Source: Anisakis pegreffii (lineage: Eukaryota > Nematoda > Chromadorea > Rhabditida > Anisakidae). From it: a stretch of 64,000 nt of DNA. The number at the start of each line of letters is the position of its first letter. Position 1 is the stretch's first letter. Positions 1-15,946 of the stretch are shown one piece after another. The DNA lies in contig JAPYMA010000179.1 of assembly GCA_035041965.1 (NCBI GenBank), forward strand, positions 124,001 to 188,000, given 5' to 3'. Both the position numbers and the translations under genes were made by a program. The notes beneath the pieces were generated by a model. The model saw only the letters and a program-made list of their open reading frames with translations. It was not told where the DNA came from and did no database searches.

Positions 1-3000
1 TCACTGAAAGCAACTCGAACGCTTTCGCACATCCGAGTTGTTCAGGACAGCAATGATGAAAGTGTTGCACTGATCAATCATTGTATCATTTTGAAGCTTC
101 TGAATGAATGCTGAAAGCATGATTCCAGAGCGTGGATGATTTCAGAAGCTGTCACCCATCGTGGATCGTGCTATCATGGGTCGAAATGTCAAGAATGGCG
201 AATGTAGCAATTCATATTGGAAAAGAGGCATTCAGATATTCTTAACAAGTTGTGATTCCCTATTAAGTTATGACAATGAACAACTGTTGAACAGTAATCA
301 TCACTGATATGTTGATGAGCAATCGAGAAAGGTGAATCGCGTTTTGTTTCAAAACTCATCATCACTTGGAAGAAATTCCATTCCTTCTGATGAAAAATTC
401 ATAATTTTTGCAAATATTTGGAGGAGTATTTTTTGGTGAATATATATTTCAAATGAGCATTATTCGCTCTAGTCTAGCAAAAGCAACAGCAAGAAATCAT
501 TTTGATCGGTTTCCCCAAGGATTCACATGCATTTTGATATTGTTCATGCCAATGCGCTCATCGAGGCGATTCGGAGTTTCATAGAAAAACCTCGCTAACC
601 TTTCAAACCTATCCAAATCTCATGGCGAGCGATAGCGAATTTCGAGGATATTAGCGAAAGTGTATTCCTACAACGAAGCAAACATGAGATGCTATTGTTG
701 AATGAAACATTGTTTTGATGCGCTAAGTGAAACGTGAATACAATACAAACGAATTATATAATCGAAATCGATCCAGTTATTGTGTGTATTGAATCACTAC
801 GCAAATAAAAGATGGATGTCAGAGATACGGTCATCGAAATCGGTCGGTCGATCCCTTGTATGATCATCATCATTATTGGTATGACTAATTATCAAGGAAA
901 TGATCACTATTTTGTCTGGTGCAGTTACTGTGATTTGATTGAAATGACGATAGGTTTTGTTCATCAATCAATCATTATGAATATCAGTCAATTAAGATGA
1001 AGACAAATAATTGATTTAATTGTGTGTCCGTGCAAACAGTCATCTACGTGTGGACACTGAGAAGTATTATAAATGATTTCGTGAGAAGAACATATTTGTT
1101 TCGTCAGAAGACTGGTATTAAGAGCATTTCGAGGAAATGACTTACATTTTTGTGGGCATATAATCCCACATAAACATATTACATGAGGTGATAAACATCG
1201 AACAGATGATTGCAACAACTACGCGGAAGTCTATGAATCTATTTCCTTCCTTCCGTGTTGATGCAAAATGTATAGCAGCGGTTGGTTTCAGCTAAGCAAA
1301 GACACAGATAGTGTTGCAATGCTGACTGCGTTCAGGGTTCAACAAATGCACATGACTTGCAAGAACTTCATATAAAAAATAGCAAGTGTCAGAGTGTGTG
1401 CGCAAGAAAACGTCTCATGCACGCTAACATCTTAAACATCCCAATGAAATCCCTCAAATTCCGCCTCAGTCACTGTCGCAAGCAAGCACATTACGGCTGA
1501 AGCCATGAACCGAATGCCAAACTCGTACCGATATGTCAACGCAATTGTAATGTGCATAAATCATTAGCGTTACCAAAGATCAGCCAGCGCACATGATTCC
1601 ATAAACGAATCATGTTCAACTGCCAACCTATCATAACAGTTGATCAACTATCTAGCGCTATCGGCTCGGCTTGAAAACGCTCGGCTGAATGAATGGGAAA
1701 TCCCGCATACAGATTACCCGTGTAAACAGATAAATAAACAAAATTGTGGCAAAATCATTTACGAATGTAATGTCAATATGCGATGCTCGGTGAATATTCT
1801 GCAATGTGCAACTGCAGTTGGTGATGAGTGCGAATGGAGTTTTATGATTTAATTGATGCAATTAGTCATTGCGCATGCGCATAACCTCCTATCTATTGAA
1901 GAAAGACATAAAAATTCACACAAGACGATCTGGTCATCGAATTTCTTCAATTGACGATTGATGAATCAACGCGAAACTTTTTAACTAATTGTAAGATTTT
2001 CATTCTGTTATACGTGACTGTTTTTAACTATTAGCATCTTTACAAGTGAAATAAAGTGAGTAAGTCATGGATACTAAGTGACAAAATGATAGAAGAGTTG
2101 GTGTTCAATTTCCAGTCAATGCCGAAAAAACTAATCTCAACTCGTGGCACTCAACGAAAAAGCAACAAATATGAGCATTTTCAATCGACAAAGCAATGTA
2201 TCGCGCAGATGGGTTGACTTTTTTCTGTTTGTCACTGAGCAGTTGAAACAGATAGAGATTTGACGGTGTTCAGGCAGGCAAAAAGAGAAATTGGAGAAAA
2301 AGCGATAGGTTCCTGATGTTGGTTCAGCATTTTTAGTAGGGATGATGTGTTAGACTGGAATACAAGAAATTATATGCAGATGCAGAAATCTTATGCGGAA
2401 ACTATGTATAGATGCGGAAATCTGTTCGGTGAACAAATTAAATGCAATGTGAGATTTGAACTGACCAGTGGTCAGCATGATTATTCACATCACTCTTTCA
2501 TATTGATCTGTGGTTGGCAGTGACGACCGTAAAATTTTTGATTCATTCAAGTTTCGATTATGGAACTTTCATAGTTTGTTTACAGTCGACTCGGATTACA
2601 TGAATTTATTGCTTTGATTACGCATAAACAACGCAATTATTACTGTATAAACTCCAGTTGGATTATGCAATGTGCTCGGAGGATATGCAGTAACGGAAGC
2701 GATGGACGAAGTGTCGATTCAGAGGGGTGGAAAAATCAGTGAATTATTTCTGGTAATGAAGCATTTCGAACCGATTCAACCGGTTACTGCCAAAACAACA
2801 TCTGGAGCCTACTGAATATACGAGCGTTTCATACAAACATTCGCAAATACATCAGGCAATAATCCACAATTATTCCCTGCATATGACTGAATTGTTGACA
2901 AACAATCGTCATTAATTTTTGTAAAGTCGTCGAACGAAGAATAACAAGTCATTGCGACACAACATGTTGAAATATTGCAGAACAATTCCATTTATGAACA

Positions 3001-6000
3001 AAACTCAATTTAAACATGGAAATTTTTTTCAGGAGATTTCTTCAGTACATTGAAAAAAGCAATCGATTGGTAATTGCACCTCTTGATGGGCGGTCAATAC
3101 TCATCAATTTTGATATTTCATCGTTATGTGACGTGAGATTTCAACGCGAATCAGAGTAAAAACTCGTGATATGAATGACTTCCTTCTTATGATATCATAG
3201 ATAATAGCAATGATACTGATGATTCGATTCTGGTGACAATGATCCCATCATTTCCTAACTGTGCGACAGAATATGATTCGGGTGGTCAGATGAGCCAAAA
3301 AAACCGATCAGAAGTCAAGTTTCACAGCGATTCAATCGAAGCACTTAAAAACTGACGTTGAACAAAGCATGCATGCAAGCATCAATTGACCATACTCTCA
3401 GCACATGGTCCATAGCGAGAGTTAGAGATTTGCGAATGCTCAAAGAAGAAGAACTGGGTTAAGGAAACAACAATTTCAGTAATAAGGCCATGAAAGACGA
3501 CGATGATAATGATGTGATAATGATGGTCATATTTCATAAATAAATGCCGAAAAAGTGAAATATTACATCATAATCATAATCAGTTGTAACACTTCGTACC
3601 GTTTCACACTAACTTCACAATGCGATTCGGCAATTTATTATTATTATTATTATTGCACAACAGAAGATGGTACTCTTCTCCTACAAAAACATCACTCAAT
3701 GACAACATAGCCGGAAGCGTGTCGGCTTCAATCTACAACAAAAATCTTCGCAATACGTGTGTATGTCTGTGGCTGATAAGATATCATGGAGAACAGAAGG
3801 ACGGAGGTTCGAAGAACCACTGAGAAGGTATTCGTTTAGTTTAACGAGGTTCAATCGATGACTGAATGGATAATCTGTATTGCCTTAGGTAATTGATCGA
3901 TTGACTGAATTACTCCAACACTGCACGTTCTTCAAAACCTATCTGATACGCAAAAATATCCTCCTGATTAACTTGATACACTTCAGGATCATTTGATTTG
4001 ATATCCGATAAATGAATATGCCAAACATCATTATCTTTGATGGGAATTTCTTGTTTTCAGAACACCAGGCTTCTTGCACTGAAATGACACAGCGATATTC
4101 CGGGGTAGTTGACATTATCTTTCACTGTAAAACGATCGATCGTTCACTAAATTGCGATCATCCATCGTGGCTCTGAATTCAGTCCATCGATAGAAACTAA
4201 ATTCACTGAAAATGAACTGAACGAATTAACCCCCCAACTGCTTGGTTGCATTGTACACTTACCACGATGCGAGCATAATCAGATTATGTGACTGCACCCT
4301 CTCTCCATTCCGAGAGTCAGCACGTTTTCATCACTCCTAATTATGATCAGCATCGATCGTTTCATTACGAGATGAGATGATGCAATGCAGCAGCTACCTA
4401 CCTGCCTCCACCTTCCACCCTTCATCGTTCCCATAAATAATTTAAATTCCATGAACGATTATCGTGATGAATAGACGAAAAAAATTACGAGAAAAAGCTG
4501 TCTTTGAATGAGAATGGAAACAAATCAATATGTCTACGAGAGAAGTGAGTGCTCAATTATTCGATTCATGGATCAGCATTAAGTTGCAATCATAATGACA
4601 ATAACGACTGTCTCATTTCGGATCGAAAAAATTGATGATGAGATAATTTTTTGTCTTGAGCAGATTCAAAACAGCTGCCCATAAGCAATCAGACGGAATG
4701 ACCAAGTGCCTGACACTATGAACCATGGACTGATAATGCGTTAATGATGGGATAGACATTTTCGATTGTTTCAATCAGTGGTTACGAACGATACAGAATA
4801 TTGATTGATCATCGCTTTGATACCAACAACAGAACACAACCGAAATATCCTGCAGAAATTGCTACTGAACTATTGGCTGCGTATGAAGAGGGCAATATGG
4901 AAAGCTGAAAATGCAGAAAATATAACATATATTGACTATTTTTGAGTGCAATAACGAGTGATCAAAGATTTGCCTTCGATTGTGCACTCAGCAATTATTC
5001 GTCCGAACACAGAACTCATGACTAAAACATTTCGATTCGCGCACAAACGCAAACAACATCTGCATCGTAATTACATTGGTCTCATTCGATATTGCCGTCT
5101 GTCCACTATGATATCAAATCAGTATGGGATGACCATTACGGAATGAGATGTTGGAATATCATATGGGACGACAACAGAGTCTGCCAAACGAGATGACCAC
5201 AATCGCTATGCGCATTCCTAACAGTACTGTTCAACAAACTTGAATAATTGTACGCACTAGGTGGAACCTGTCTGCGTAAGATGGCATAGATTAGCACAGA
5301 AAGATCAAGGTGGTTGATTTGATCGATAGATTCAATGGAAAGCGATCAATGAACTAACGATCGCTATGGAATCGAATAACTGCTCGGCTCGGCGAAGGGA
5401 GATAGGGATGGATAAATTAGAAATGTGAATGAGTGTATCAACATCGCATAAATCAAATTCCGAAAATATTAATGATGATGGAGTTGTAATAAGAGGATGA
5501 CGAAGGGATTGAGCGACGAATTTATGCTGGCTATAAACAATTCACGAAAGGTTTATTGTGCAGCGTCAACCGCAATCTCTGTTCGCCTATTGACGATCAT
5601 CGGTGAAATTACGACGTTTTGTTGTGATGATCAGTTGAAATGCAAACAAATACCTACCTACCTCTCTCTTCAATTCTAATACATAAATTTAAATGCTTAC
5701 TTCAGACAGTTTATTTACAAACAAGGCCATCGTTTGCAATTGGTGAACCAAACATATTGACTCAGTACTGAATCACATCATACAATGAAGGTATTAATTC
5801 CTTGTTAGTAGATTCGTTCTTCTATTTATTAGTGTTTCTTGCTTGCTAGATCGATCCACATGAAGTGATCAATTCAGGGAATATTGAGTGGATTCTCAAG
5901 ATTCGATAAGGCATGCAGAAATCTCAAATAGTTGGGTGCTTTTTAAGACATTTAAGTGATACAGAATCATAAACTTGTCAATAATCATTGGCGGTGAATT

Positions 6001-6239
6001 TGCTTGTGCACAATTAGAATACAGTTCAAAAGAGCTGTAACAACATTCCATATGACGAGATTGTTTGTCTGATTGCATCTTTTTCAATTGAAATCACTGA
6101 AATAAAATTATAATTTTGATCGAATTCACAAAATTACATACACAAAACATTTATTACAGAACACTAAAAAGAGTGCTCATGCAGCAGACAGCATGTAATT
6201 TTATTGGCATTAATTAGTATTCGTTATCGTTTTATATTT
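1..6239. other. No gene identified
   Basis: AT-rich sequence with short scattered open frames (for example 1640-1852 and 3620-3823) that have no recognisable domain, poor splice context, or a competing frame on the opposite strand. The latter frame includes a TTATTATT run read as leucines. I see no RNA gene or clear element here. Confidence 0.4.
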
Positions 6240-6406
6240 ATGATAATGATTATGATTATTACGAGTACCGTTATCATTATTATTCTTATTATTATTGTTG
6301 TTGTTATTATTATTATTTTATTATTATCATTTTATTATTATCATTAATATTATTTTATCATTATTATTAATATTATTATTATTGTTATTATTATTGTGAT
6401 TATTAC

Positions 6407-6441
<35 letters not shown>

Positions 6442-6541
6442 GTATTATATTAGTATTATTTTATTAGTATTATTTTATTAGTATTATTTTATTATTATTA
6501 ATATTTATTATTATTATTATTACTATCATTGCAGTTATTGT
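6240..6541. repeat. (ATT)n-rich low-complexity block
   Basis: About 300 bp made almost only of TTA/TTATTG/TTATCA variants, including a run of about 11 ATT units and several TTAGTATTATTTTA copies. It is a degenerate trinucleotide microsatellite. Confidence 0.9.
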
Positions 6542-9500
6542 CAGAATTAATATTTATATTATTAGGATTATCCCTGACAATGTTATTATTCTATCAGTAG
6601 CAAATAACGGATGATTTTTGGTGCACTGTGAATAGATTTTTAACGACAATAAAAATGTTTTTGAATTTTGGTTTTGATTCAAAAATGCACTAAATTAATG
6701 TGTGGCGATTAAATATAAATTCGAAAAGAGATAAATGAATGAAGATGGAATTATTGTTTGTTTTATATAAACATAATATCCAATGCAGTGCACTGTTGCA
6801 TTCATTTGCACATTACCGATTTGATTGATATTTCTCGCTTTCGTGTTGTCATTATTCATATCGACTATTTTTAGCATTGATATTCTTATCAGAATTTTGA
6901 TTTGGTGGGTGCATTGACGATAAAGTGCAAATATACATGCATGAACACTGATATTTATACGAACACTGATATTTATACGAATGAAATAAAACTTGAACGA
7001 TGCTGTGTTCGAATAGGAATGCCGCATTCCGCGCACAGGTTTCATAGACTGTTCCACAAATTACTCAATCATAATATGTAAGCAGTACATCGAAACTCGC
7101 TACCTCATTTAAAGCGTTTGACAAAATGCTCAAGTGACAAGAGACGGCAGGAAGCAATGATGACTGTTCATTATTATCATTAACCACAGAGAGGCATTTA
7201 CCTACTCATTATTAATCAATTAGTCTAATTAACTCGAAATTAAAGCAACACCGTCACAGTGAACACACAACTGTTGATAGAGAAAGCAATGAATAAGTTC
7301 TTTGATTAATTAATCAAGAAACATGCAGATAAAGTTATTCCGTGAACATTATCATTACAACAATTATCATTAATATCGGTGCAATCACCCGGTCATACAA
7401 CGAATCAATCGCTGCTGTGCGAAGTGTTCAACTGTTTATAATACAAGTTTATACTGTTACGTTTTCCTGTGAATATTATTCGATCAGGTTTGTTTACTTA
7501 TTCGTAAACTGCGCAGTGAATAATGCCATCGTATCACTAGCGACTGATGTGGTTATTTACTTCATATTTGTTTACACATTCATTCATTATGCAATAATGA
7601 CTCGACGAGTGAATTCAATAAGAGATTGACAAAACAAGAGCAAGAAGACGAGACAGGATGACGGTTCGATAAGAGGATGAACCGATCGATGACGCAGTGG
7701 AGACGATCGGTACCTGTCGTCAAGGCCCCATCCTCTGCAGTGCCCCCGCCATCATCATAGCAAATTCCAATCAAACTGCGGTGCAACAGCAGCAGCAGCA
7801 GCAGCGATGAACCCTTAATCGCTTTTATTATTCATCAATAATCTATCAGTTTGCAGAGGAATCGTTATCGATGAACGAAGAAGTCGAACCAATCCACACC
7901 ACCAAATTATCTCTACTCTCAAGCATTCTCAATTTTTTGCATTTCTTCCTTTTTTAAGTCACTGATTTTTTTTTTTGAATTTTGTCCATTTGATTCTCTC
8001 CGACTTTCATTCTTGTTCCACTAACTACTCAGCTTTCTCTCGCTTCACCAAATACAATTCAAAAGTGCAGAAGGAACGGTTCGAAGATCGAACCAATCCC
8101 AGAAAAACAAAACGATCTTGGTATACCCCGACTTCTGAAGCTCAGAAATTCAACACAATTCGTAGCATTTCGGGGTGTTCACAGGTCAGTTGAGTGTTCT
8201 GAGGATAAAACTCGCTTTCAGGGGATCTTTGAGCATGAAGATTATGCGCAATATTATGATAGCACAAAACAACTGTCTGACTGAATAAAATGAAGACATT
8301 TTCATTCGAGAAAAGAAAACCGCATACTTTTGCGATTCATCGAGAGCGCATTAAAGATTGTCGATAATTGCATAGCATGCTATTAAGTATACGTAATGTT
8401 ACGAGCGGAAATGTGCATTGAAATTGTCGTTATTGCAATGCAAAAGAAAGAAATTCATAATTTTACCTCGGCGATTGGAAAAGCCTCGAAAATGTTTCCT
8501 TCATCACATACGACAAGCAATCACGCTAATTCAGTGACTTCTACAGACTAGCTTCTAACCTCAACTGCATTAAATACGCAAGAACGAATCTGAATCTCAT
8601 TGAGACTCTTTAATGTCAATGGAGCTTCGACTGATCAGGTTAAGGGAGTTGCAATGAAGGGACTTGCACGGGACTGCTCTGGTTAGAACAATCCGGAAAA
8701 ACTGTCTTTCATGCAGTAATACTTCATAAGCTGTTTCAGATTAAACAACATCATTAGGAAAGATAAAAAGGCAAATGTCAATATATAACTAGCTGAAGAA
8801 TCGAAAAAAATTGGTATTCGAAGAATTTTTCAGTCTTGACAGAACTAGTGATCTCGGAAGAAGTTCGTTGAAAAGCCGCTTCCTCTGGTTGGCCATACAG
8901 CTTTCGATTGGTGTAGCATGAAAAATGCGACGAGAAGAAGTCAAGATTGAATGCGGATTGAAGGAAAACACAACACTTAATGAATCATTTTCAAAAATTC
9001 CACTGAATTACGATCTCAAAATCAATCAAAATGATACTAAAAATCAGTCAAATCAAGCACCAAAGATCTCGCGTAATCTCTCGTATCATTTGAAAGATAT
9101 CGTGCACTTATGCGATTTTTAGTTCACAACTCGCAACGTGACCAGCACTGGCCACAGCAACAGAACTTATTATTTCACTTACTTGCCAAATCTCCCCATC
9201 ACCAGTGGTTTCTTGCTGTTGTGTTCACGAGAAGAGCATTACTAGTTGACAAGCGGTAGAATAAGTCTGTCATTAGACAAGCTCACGCTTATATCTCCAC
9301 AAGCGATTAGGAAGGAAAAACTAGTAGTCTTCATCTTGCCAGAAGATGAACAAGACATAGGTGTGACTAACAATTGCAGACAACCACAGATACTTATGTT
9401 CAGCAAAACGAAAGAATCAAAAGGGTGCACAACTTTTCAATGAAACGATCGAATTTCCCTTGTTGTAAACCAGCTGCGTACAGATGAAATTGCGTGAACG

Positions 9501-12500
9501 TGAACTGTTGAGGTGTTTGCATTCGTTAGCAACGCTCGATCTGTTGTTGACACACGGTAAAGGGATTTATTTTTGACATAAGCTCAGCCATATATGATCA
9601 TGTGCTCATCGACAATACTCTTAAATAGGTCATGATCATCATAAAATTCGAATGCTCTCTTACTACTGAATCATTAGAGCTGAGTAAATAGATAATGAAT
9701 GAAAGCAGTCAGTATCGCACCCATCCAGTACCCAACATGTCTGTCTGTATCCGTTTCTCGGTCTCTTACTACAGAAATTATTAGAACAAAATCTTTTTCA
9801 ACACCAAACTCCGCATACTATAAGACACTGCCAGAATTCTTCAGGCTAGTGACAGTTGGCTTGATCGATATTCGCATTTTAAGAATCGCGATCATTTTGT
9901 GGTATCGGCAGAATCTGAATGATATCCGTATAAACCCTCAACGGTTCGAATTCGTCGCCTAGACTCTGAGTTTATATGCTCGCAGAAGTTTGCGACATTC
10001 GATTTCGACGAATCAAATTGGGATTTGTGAAGGAATTTATTGCGCAACTTGTTTCCTTTATTCTCTAACCGGATCATTTCAAAACTCCCTGAAACAAAGA
10101 TCATTTAGAAAAAAATGAGTGCATTGAAGAATGCATTCATGAGCAGATTGCATGCCTAAAAATAGTGGTGCAGAAGAGGAGCGAGTCATAAATCCAATTT
10201 GCGAATCTCATCAAAACAACAACTAGTGCAAAGCGCTTGTGTGAAAACATCAACATATTTGCTTATGAGGAGACACAAAAACTGAAAATTGACCGAATAA
10301 CGTTGAATGAATGAATAATCCATAGTAGTGGTTAGTAGTTATGAATCAAATAAACTTGAATCAATAATGCAGATAAAAATAGCGAATCGAACACAATTCG
10401 ATCATCGTGAGTTGTTGTTAGTTGCAGTCGCAAGCGAAGAATCGTCAAAACTGAGTGTGAGTGCAACATAACCCCATCAGTTTTGCTTTTATTTGCGTTT
10501 GTTGTTTTAAGCGGTCGCTTGCTCGGTCGGTGCTTTCAATCAAAAAAGGGCACATTGTCAGACCGAAAAGCTGTTACAAAGCGATGTGAACAAACAATCC
10601 GAAAAGAAGTGAACAATTTTTGAAGTTCTCTCTTTTCATATCACATCCTTCTTCTTCGCCGTCGTCGTGTCTTCATCTAGCTGCCAGCTTCCGTAGTAAG
10701 CAGTAGCTGCTAAACACAGCACGTATGCATGCATGCAGATCTCATGATAAATTCATCATTTTTTTGACTTAAGCTGGATTATTTTTCTTGTTCACTTGCG
10801 CCCATGTCACCTCAGCTATCACTTACTTTACAAGTAGTCATTAACGCTGAGTAGAGAAAAATTCAAGTAAGACATCACAACACATTACTGCCTGGCAACT
10901 TCCTATCACACCCAATAGAAAATAACAACTTGCAAATTTGTAGTGAGCATTGCCGAAAAAAGTTACAATTCTATGGAGCAATATTTGCAGAAATAGCAAG
11001 CAAAAAGATACGCAGCAGTAGGAAATTGTGCAAAAAACGGCACTCTTTTGCATGCAATTCAACGCAACGATGTTGAAACAGCAACAGCAGCCCAGCCCAG
11101 CCCACAGACGAGCGACCTGCCTTAACGCTGAAAAGTAATCGTGGACATTTGAAGATGATGATAAATTATGATTAGCAACAGAGCATTAACATTTGTTGTT
11201 TGCTGTGCTCATGCGAGAAGTTTCGTAGTCATGCGATGAGCGAAGCAGCAGAAATGCTCTGGATAATGTCACGCAGTTTCGAATGAATGATTCAAAATGT
11301 AAATATTTGATTTAGTTTCGCCAGCATTCAGTATTGATTCCGTACGTTGTTGCCATTCCAAACAACTACCACGCTATCGACACCAACACTCTGTGGTTCC
11401 CGAATGGAGGAGAGGGACGGTGAAGAGGGGGGAATCGCTTTCGGGAAGGACGACGAATGGTGTCACCGTGAATCAGGTAAAGGAACGAGCGAAGCTAAAT
11501 GCTTCCAGTAGCAGTGTTGTGTAAGTGAGCTAGCCTTTCAATAGTAAAAGTTTGGTGAATGTAAAGTATAATGGTCAAGAAAACAACCAAAAGGACGATT
11601 AGGTCACAACACTTCGAAAAAATTTATCATTGAGTTAATTTCTCTGTGGAAGCATCAATTTACGAATGAATCCATACTTACAGTTCCATCGAAAATGAGG
11701 CAGTAACCATGAGAGTAATTGAGGAATAGAAGGACAAAATGGGAATATGAGGAATAAATGAATAAATCATCGGATAATTGAATTAGAGACGGAATGAAGA
11801 GATTAGGATGAATATGAGAATTGAATTACGACAAAATTTTCCATCGGAAACAACCACTTGAAACGATTGCTTCAAAGACTACCACAAACTGAACACAAAA
11901 CTGATCTGATTATGAGTACTGTAGTTTTCAATCGAAATAGATCAATCCATAGCCTATGCTTGAAATTTGATGAAATTCTGTCGTAATCGGTTAACTTTCT
12001 CTATCCAAATTGTAAGATGCAGAAGAATAACCGTTGCTAAACGATTCATTCCACCATAGAACAGGCAGAAAATGTCCCTTACTGAATCAAACTACATTGA
12101 ACAAAGCAGTTACTGCAACTCTGCCAATGATTCCTCTTATGAGATGAAGTAATGATGATAGCTGATAAGTGGAATGAAGTAATGCATGGTCGATTTAAGG
12201 AACAATGGAAAGTTCCAGACTGGAACAGGACAGGATCGTTATGTCACTGTTGCGGCTGGCTGCCCGCTATCGTTCACAACACAGTCGCAATGCTATCAAG
12301 CACTGAGCGGTGCTGATCACTGAAATATTGGAATCGGCAAAAAACACCACCTACATGAAATCATCTATATTCGAAGGCTTGCGAATGACTCTGATCACGA
12401 CGATGTAAATGTTAAGGAGAATGCAGAAAGCGGAAAAGACGATAACACATCAACTTCTTCCAAAGATACACCAAGAAATGTATTTGCGAATAGAGATTTG

Positions 12501-15500
12501 CTTGTTCGTGCGTGTTGTCGTTATTGTTTTGTTATGAATTCTGCTGCTTGTCTCTTTCCATGCACTCTCGAACACCACCAAGTATATCTATGGAATCGTG
12601 GTTTTTTCATTTTCCACCTTCCCTCGTTCGTTTTCTCATTCAGTTGACGTAATTCAGCGTCAATTCAGACTCTAACTCATATTTCAAAATTAATTTCGTC
12701 GGGAATTTTGAACAACAAGTACAAACTTGTGTTTGTTTCAGTATACACGATGACGGCTTTTCCGAGAAATTTTTGCTGATAAATATTCCAAGCAACGCTT
12801 TTATGAGCAGTACAATTGACGGAATTGATTTTATGAATGAATCAAAGCTGATGCTCACTGATGATGTCTAACCGTCGAACCGCTTTTGCTATACAGTGAA
12901 GTTTGTTTGATCTGACTGATCACATGCACTTTCTCTTGATCACACAGATATCCATCCATCGATGCATCTGTCTGCGATTGCTCGAATAGCAACGGCAATG
13001 ATGATGATAAAACTGGTGTTATAAAGGGGCTTATGACATTATCATGTGACCGCATTATTTATAAATGAGTGATGTCAATCGGCTGTGTAGCTCTATAAGG
13101 TGAACTTTAGAGTATTGATACTGAGAATGCCAATGTTGGGAAGTGGTGCTGAAAAATGCTCGGCTATTGGTGGAAACAGATGCTAGACAAGGTGACTGTC
13201 TGGTGGGTGAATTAATCTCATGCTCATGCTGAAACATTTCCATACAATCATTCGAGTAACATACGAACAGTACCGTTCATCTGAATTTGTGTAATGTTTC
13301 GAACAAACGAACGTCTTGAGACATCTTCTCAAACATGCAGCCAAGTAGTGGTTCCATATGAGTTACTATTACTTTTATCCGGAAGCAATGAGAAAAAAGC
13401 CATAGTTCGCACATTCGCACACCAATAATGTAAGCAATTCCAGAGCGTCGATGATTTCCTCTGTCCGGAAGGAGAGTCCCTTATCAGGAGAACAAGGAGC
13501 TGAATCACAATTTCTCGCAGCTTTTGTTTGGTCGTATAGGTAACAATGAATAGCGAAGCAGTAGGAGATTGACGGGAAGTTAACCACTAGCGAGAGCTCA
13601 AAAGACGATCACTGAATGTTGCTTTTAGATTCTCTGTGTGAAACCGATATCGAATAGCTGTGTGATGAATGCTTTTGCAAACTAACACGAACGTGTCAAT
13701 GCGTTCGCTGCTCATTTGCATGCATCGAAAACACACAAATATTCATTAATCCTCAAGCTTTTATAATCTTTTATCAATAATCGCCAAATACATGCATGTC
13801 AAAATATACCGTTCAGTTGTGATTTCCTCCACGAAACGTTCTCTTTGAAATCATTTGAGCACTGACATCTGCATCAGTAGTATTTCAGAGGGTTCAAATA
13901 AATGCAAAAGCACATGGAAATCCAGTTGAAAAATGAATTTTAAGCTATTCTCAAATGCTTCAAAACTTGTAAAACGATTAGACGCGAAATAGACAGTATT
14001 TGTTGGAGCTGTAATTTGTATAGTCGAACAAGAAATATACTCCACATCGAGAAAATTAAATACACAGCAAAATGATCCAAGCTTACTGCTCACACTACTC
14101 AGCAGTTAGGCTACAATCAACAACAAATGAAGGAGTGATGAATGAAGAGATTATCTACCGCACGATTAGATCGGCCTCCGAGTGTGCTCAGTTCATTCCT
14201 GTCAAATTATTTCTCCTATCATATCAAATGAACACAATTGCTATCACCCCCACTGCTATTTCAAAACAGCAATAGCATTTCACTGAAACATACTTACTTC
14301 TTCACTTGATTTCTTGTTGGCCGTACAATATTTGTGAAATAAATCATGCCAACACTACTATAATTTCATAGTACAATGAATTAGATGAACCCCAGATAAG
14401 ATGGCCAAAAATAACAGCAAATGGAATTTGGTGTGACAGAATGGAGAAATGAACGATTGACATTCACGGCTTGATTTGTTGCGATGTTTCTTTTCGAGTG
14501 AAGTGATTTCATTGATAACAATCTTGTACAAGAATGTCATCGCCTTATTCATAATCTTTCATGAATATCATCAAAGAAGGCAACGAAAAAAGGAGAAAAA
14601 GTTAGATAAGCGTTTTGGTGTTTATTCAGAAGATGTGATAATTGTGATAGTCCGTATTACTAACGGCAAACGTCAGATTATCAGAGGTTGGCGCAATCCC
14701 ATATCGAGAAATTATATTGTTGCAGTAAGGCATTCTTGTTTCTTACTTTTAGCAATTCACAGATATCATTCATTCACTTACATACGCACGAATGTACTGA
14801 GTTAGGCGACTGTTTGGTAATTCTTGCTGAATGTCATCAAATTTTATCATAGTTGAATGAATGATCACAAAACGAAGTAACACACCTCCCGATCAGAGTT
14901 CCTTAATGATGATGGTGATCGAATAGAAGATTAGAACAGATGCAATGCATTCACTTTCTTCAACACAGCCTTCCCTGAGCAACAAGCGAAACAAGAATAA
15001 AAGTCGACAAAATGAAATATTCTCGTAGTTCAGAGCGCATATGCTCCCGATGGAGTTGTTATGTCATCCAAGGCGTTAGTCATCATCATTAGAAGCAGTG
15101 AATGAATGAATGGAAACTCTCTTCGGAAATGATGCAAAGAAACCATTGTGCTCTCAAATAATCAATATGCGATGAAAAATTATCACTGCTAATACTTTTT
15201 CGATTCCGTGAAAAAATCCAACAAAAAGCACAGCGTAGACGCATCTCATCCAAAAGCTGTTTGAACGTTTTGTATTTTTACTTCAAAAGGGAGACAGTAC
15301 TGTCGTTTCATTTCAACATCTCTCAATGAAGAAACTTCAGTTGTTTTAAGCTGAATTCCGAAACGCATTTCATGATTGCATGGCATCAAAATGTACCTGA
15401 TTGTGATTCAGTGCGTTTGTGGAACTTCTCTCAGAATCAGAACAGAGAGAATTTCAATTACTCCACTGTATATACCAGTCGTGACTACTGAACATCAGCA

Positions 15501-15946
15501 CTGGTCACTCCAAGTGCCATAACTTAACGTTTGCTGTCAACGTTCATTGTATTTCTCAATCTCTTAGGAATCTTCCCTGTCGGGTAGGTAACTATAAGCA
15601 TTTACAAGCTCGTGCCTCAACTAAGTACTTCTCCTTGTTCGAAAAAGCATTTGTTAATATGTGAAGTGAGCTGTGGCACAATGTCTTCATGCACGTGATG
15701 GCTAACGCATATTCTCTGTGTATTAGAGCCCATCTGCGTTCTGCATGACTATTATCTTTAATATATTAGTCACCATCATTTTCTCGTAGCCGATAAGCTA
15801 CAATATTGCATTCTATATCGCTGATATTCGTTGCTTCTTTGATTATTCTTCATCATTCATTCGAGTTTCAATTATTTCATTCATTTTCGGTATTCGGAAA
15901 ACTAACAAATCGCTGTTGATTGCTTTTGTTTACTTGAAACAAAATC
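6542..15946. other. No gene identified; scattered open stretches
   Basis: Holds a short CAG run (7785-7804) and several open frames of 60-120 codons. The + strand stretches at 7975-8193, 8925-9122, 9246-9443 and 9699-9962 are the most protein-like but match no family I know and do not chain through clear splice sites. They might be remnants of a gene or element. Nothing is firm enough to call. Confidence 0.35.
7785..7804 (+). repeat. Short (CAG)n run
   Basis: Six consecutive CAG units after a CAA, with no associated gene. Confidence 0.8.

Noticed and set aside
6695..7057. 120-codon minus-strand frame next to the ATT block
   Set aside because: Ile/Asn-rich translation typical of AT-rich noncoding DNA, with an internal repeat (RINISV) caused by a short tandem DNA duplication.
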